From: Arachnopeziza araneosa
Taxonomy: Eukaryota; Ascomycota; Leotiomycetes; Helotiales; Arachnopezizaceae
Assembly (NCBI GenBank): GCA_003988855.1
Contig: QYAI01000221.1
Coordinates: 1 to 33,393, forward strand
DNA length: 33,393 nucleotides
Direction: 5' to 3'
A program made the position numbers and the translations under genes. A model generated the notes under the pieces. It was not told where the DNA came from. It did no database searches and saw only the letters and a program-made list of their open reading frames with translations. Of this stretch, positions 31,674 to 33,393 are shown in pieces; the stretch's first letter is position 1, and every line of letters begins with the position of its first letter.

Positions 31674-32732
31674 CTAACATGTTCCCAGACCGAAACCCCT
31701 GCGGAAGATACCATCCTGACCAGGGTACGCTTCCCTCTTCCTGTCTTCGAAGGGATCATATTTCTCTTCTCGACATCTCGATGTCAATACTTGACTATTC
31801 CACGCCTGCCAGTCATACAAGCTCGCTTCCGGCTTGAAGACATCGTCATACGGCGAATCAGCCATTGCGCCCATAAAAGTTTGAAATGGTTGAGGGCCCC
31901 AAGATGGGCTTGCGGGATATTCTGATTGCCGTCCGAGTACTGGGCTGTTGTTCACGATCTCTGGCAGGCCGTTGTGCATGATGGGCCACGAGTCCTCATA
32001 GAGTGTGTCGAGCTCATCTATCTCGGCACTGGGGCTCTGTTCGGCAGAATCCATACTTGGTTCCGAGAGTGGTGGTGACGGAAGTGCCATATCTAACCAG
32101 GAGTCCTGGTGTAGCTCGTCTTTCTCCTCATTGCCGATGAAGCTCGAGGCTCCAGTATCAACGATAATAGTCGATGAGGCCAGTGATGGTTCCCGTGACA
32201 TCTGAATGGGTGGTGTCGGGAGCGAATGCGTGATTGGTTTTCGATCATCTGACTTTGAACTCGACTCGCTTGATCCTTTCCGGTCCGTTCGACTCACTTG
32301 TCGTCTCTTCGCACCATCCTGGGTATATGAAGGTCTCCTGGCATTAACTATGTTTCCATCCGCATCTCTCCAAAGCCGCTTTCTCGTTGCTAATATGCCC
32401 AAGCCTTCGCCCCCAGCCTCGTCGTCCTTCTCTTTGTGCCGAGCCATGTGACGATCTTATGCAGTGTTAATCCCGACCTCCCACAACCAATTGGGAGAGG
32501 TGTGCAACTTACCCAACAAGTCACGACGGCGGAAATGAGCCATACACCTCAGGCAAGTGTTGTTCCCATCTTTATGATTCAAGGCGTGGCGATGGAGATG
32601 CTCCGATCTCGAGAAGGATTTCCCACAGCCGGGAAAGCTGCAACCGAACTTCTTCTTGACCCCTGCATCAGACTTGGAGCTTGACGTCGAATTCGAAGAA
32701 ATCGAGGCCGAGCGAGCAGCAGACGGAGACAT
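31674..32732 (-). CDS. C2H2 zinc-finger transcription factor, two exons
   Basis: Exons 32732-32513 and 32455-31674 (57-bp intron, GTAAGT...TAAG) give 333 aa. Two adjacent C2H2 fingers lie at about residues 31-84: the first as CSFPGCGKSFSRSEHLHRHALNH, the second as CLRCMAHFRRRDLLDRHMARH, split by the intron at Leu-Asp. A basic/acidic linker (HKEKDDEAGGEG) and RKRLWRDADGNIVNARR follow; the rest is Ser/Pro/Asp/Glu-rich with several SPxxS-like sites and looks like an activation region. Many fungal proteins with this finger pair carry a fungal-specific transcription factor domain further on; none follows here, and the downstream DNA is a gene-free block. Either this is a short family member or its 3' part was lost. 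The last 40 residues, rich in charged residues, may come from reading past a missed donor. Confidence 0.8.
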
Positions 32733-32844
32733 GGTGAATGGGTTGGGATTATGTCAATTGGGGTCTGTGAAGCTTGGGCATTCAAGGAGAGGGAGAGCAC
32801 AGAAGTAGAAGAAGGAGGGGTCGACAAATGATGGAGGGGCAGTA

Positions 32845-32860
32845 TATCTATCTATCTATC
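32845..32860 (+). repeat. (TATC)4 microsatellite
   Basis: Four TATC units next to a TATA. It lies in the promoter of the C2H2 regulator and gives tandem GATA on the minus strand. Confidence 0.8.
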
Positions 32861-33376
32861 TGCCTCGTCCTAGCTCGCGGAACAATTTCCATAAACCAAG
32901 CAACTGGAGCTTCTACCACGACTCCATCCAGCCACCGATCATCGGGCACGCACATCAAATGGCGGCATTGGCGGTAGGCAGAGGATTGATTCCCCGGGTT
33001 GTGTGAGAGCGGCAGCCGTTGAGGAAATTGCACGCAGCTGGCTATCCGCGGTGTTCAGGTGTCGGAGTTGGGGAAAAATTGGCTGGCTAGGTCGAGGAAT
33101 CAGGTAAGGAATTCCAGGGCAGGGCAGTCCAGTCCCAATGGAAGACGGGGGTTTTTCGCTAACCCCATGCCGGCCGTCGTGTTGCGCGATGGGGACTGCC
33201 TAACTGGGCAGCTTTAGACGTACCGCGCGATTACGGGCTAGTTGATTGGGGGGAGCCGCCCCACGGTCAGCACGCAGCATCGGGTGGTGACCCCTCCATG
33301 CAACCCCACCTCGTTCGCTCTGGCCTTGCCCGAAGACACAGCAACGGCGAAAGGCCCACGGGCTTATCGTGTGTGA

Positions 33377-33393
33377 GGGGGGGGGGGGGGGGG
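33377..33393 (+). repeat. Terminal poly-G run
   Basis: Seventeen consecutive G at the very end of the window, after mixed-composition DNA. This may be a true homopolymer or a contig-end or sequencing artefact. Confidence 0.85.

Larger units (their letters stand above)
32733..33393. promoter_or_regulatory. Upstream region of the C2H2 regulator
   Basis: Gene-free. A (TATC)4 microsatellite at 32845-32860 reads as tandem GATA on the gene strand, about 115-130 bases before its ATG; this gives overlapping AGATAG motifs. The remainder (33000-33376) is GC-rich without an open frame I can support. A 17-base G run closes the window. Confidence 0.4.

Noticed and set aside
1..33393. tRNA, rRNA, CRISPR or phage-like features
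   Set aside because: No B-box/acceptor-stem combination, no rRNA-like sequence, no spaced direct repeats; the window is eukaryotic nuclear DNA.

Overview
The window looks like nuclear DNA of a filamentous ascomycete (Pezizomycotina; the Leotiomycetes/Helotiales are my best guess, not proven). The evidence is many short introns of 44-166 bp with GTAAGT-like donors and CTNAY branch sites, compact gene spacing, single-gene transcription units on both strands, Zn2Cys6 and C2H2 regulators, and typical fungal housekeeping proteins. I resolved twelve protein genes. Exon joins were worked out by hand from splice sites and reading frame, and every join keeps the frame.

Left part (about 0.8-11.6 kb). 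A class 3 lipase with a long disordered N-terminus (minus strand) is followed by four genes that fit together: a DCG1/HpxA-type Asp/Glu/hydantoin racemase (-), a Dal81/TamA-like Zn2Cys6 regulator (+), a PuuE-type allantoinase of the polysaccharide-deacetylase fold (-), and an NCS1 permease (+). They form two divergent pairs, each sharing an intergenic region with GATA-factor motifs. The likely role is uptake, racemisation and hydrolysis of allantoin or a related hydantoin as a nitrogen source. The racemase-like protein lacks the second catalytic cysteine of its family. The PuuE/NCS1 promoter region also carries a diverged copy of a dispersed repeat.

Middle (12.2-26.2 kb). This is a housekeeping block: a basic, disordered protein of unknown function with a threefold internal motif; glutamate 5-kinase (proline synthesis); the mitochondrial protease/chaperone Atp23; Aurora kinase; Tip41 (TOR/PP2A signalling); and an insulin-degrading-enzyme/Ste23-type M16 metalloprotease. 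The last ends in AKL, a peroxisomal signal, and has an in-frame basic N-terminal extension. Divergent promoters join glutamate kinase with ATP23 and Aurora with TIP41.

Right part (26.2-33.4 kb). A block of about 5.4 kb has no intact gene. It holds the second copy of the dispersed repeat and two decayed coding relics, one of them possibly from a major facilitator transporter. A C2H2 zinc-finger regulator then reads toward this block. The window ends in a 17-base G run.
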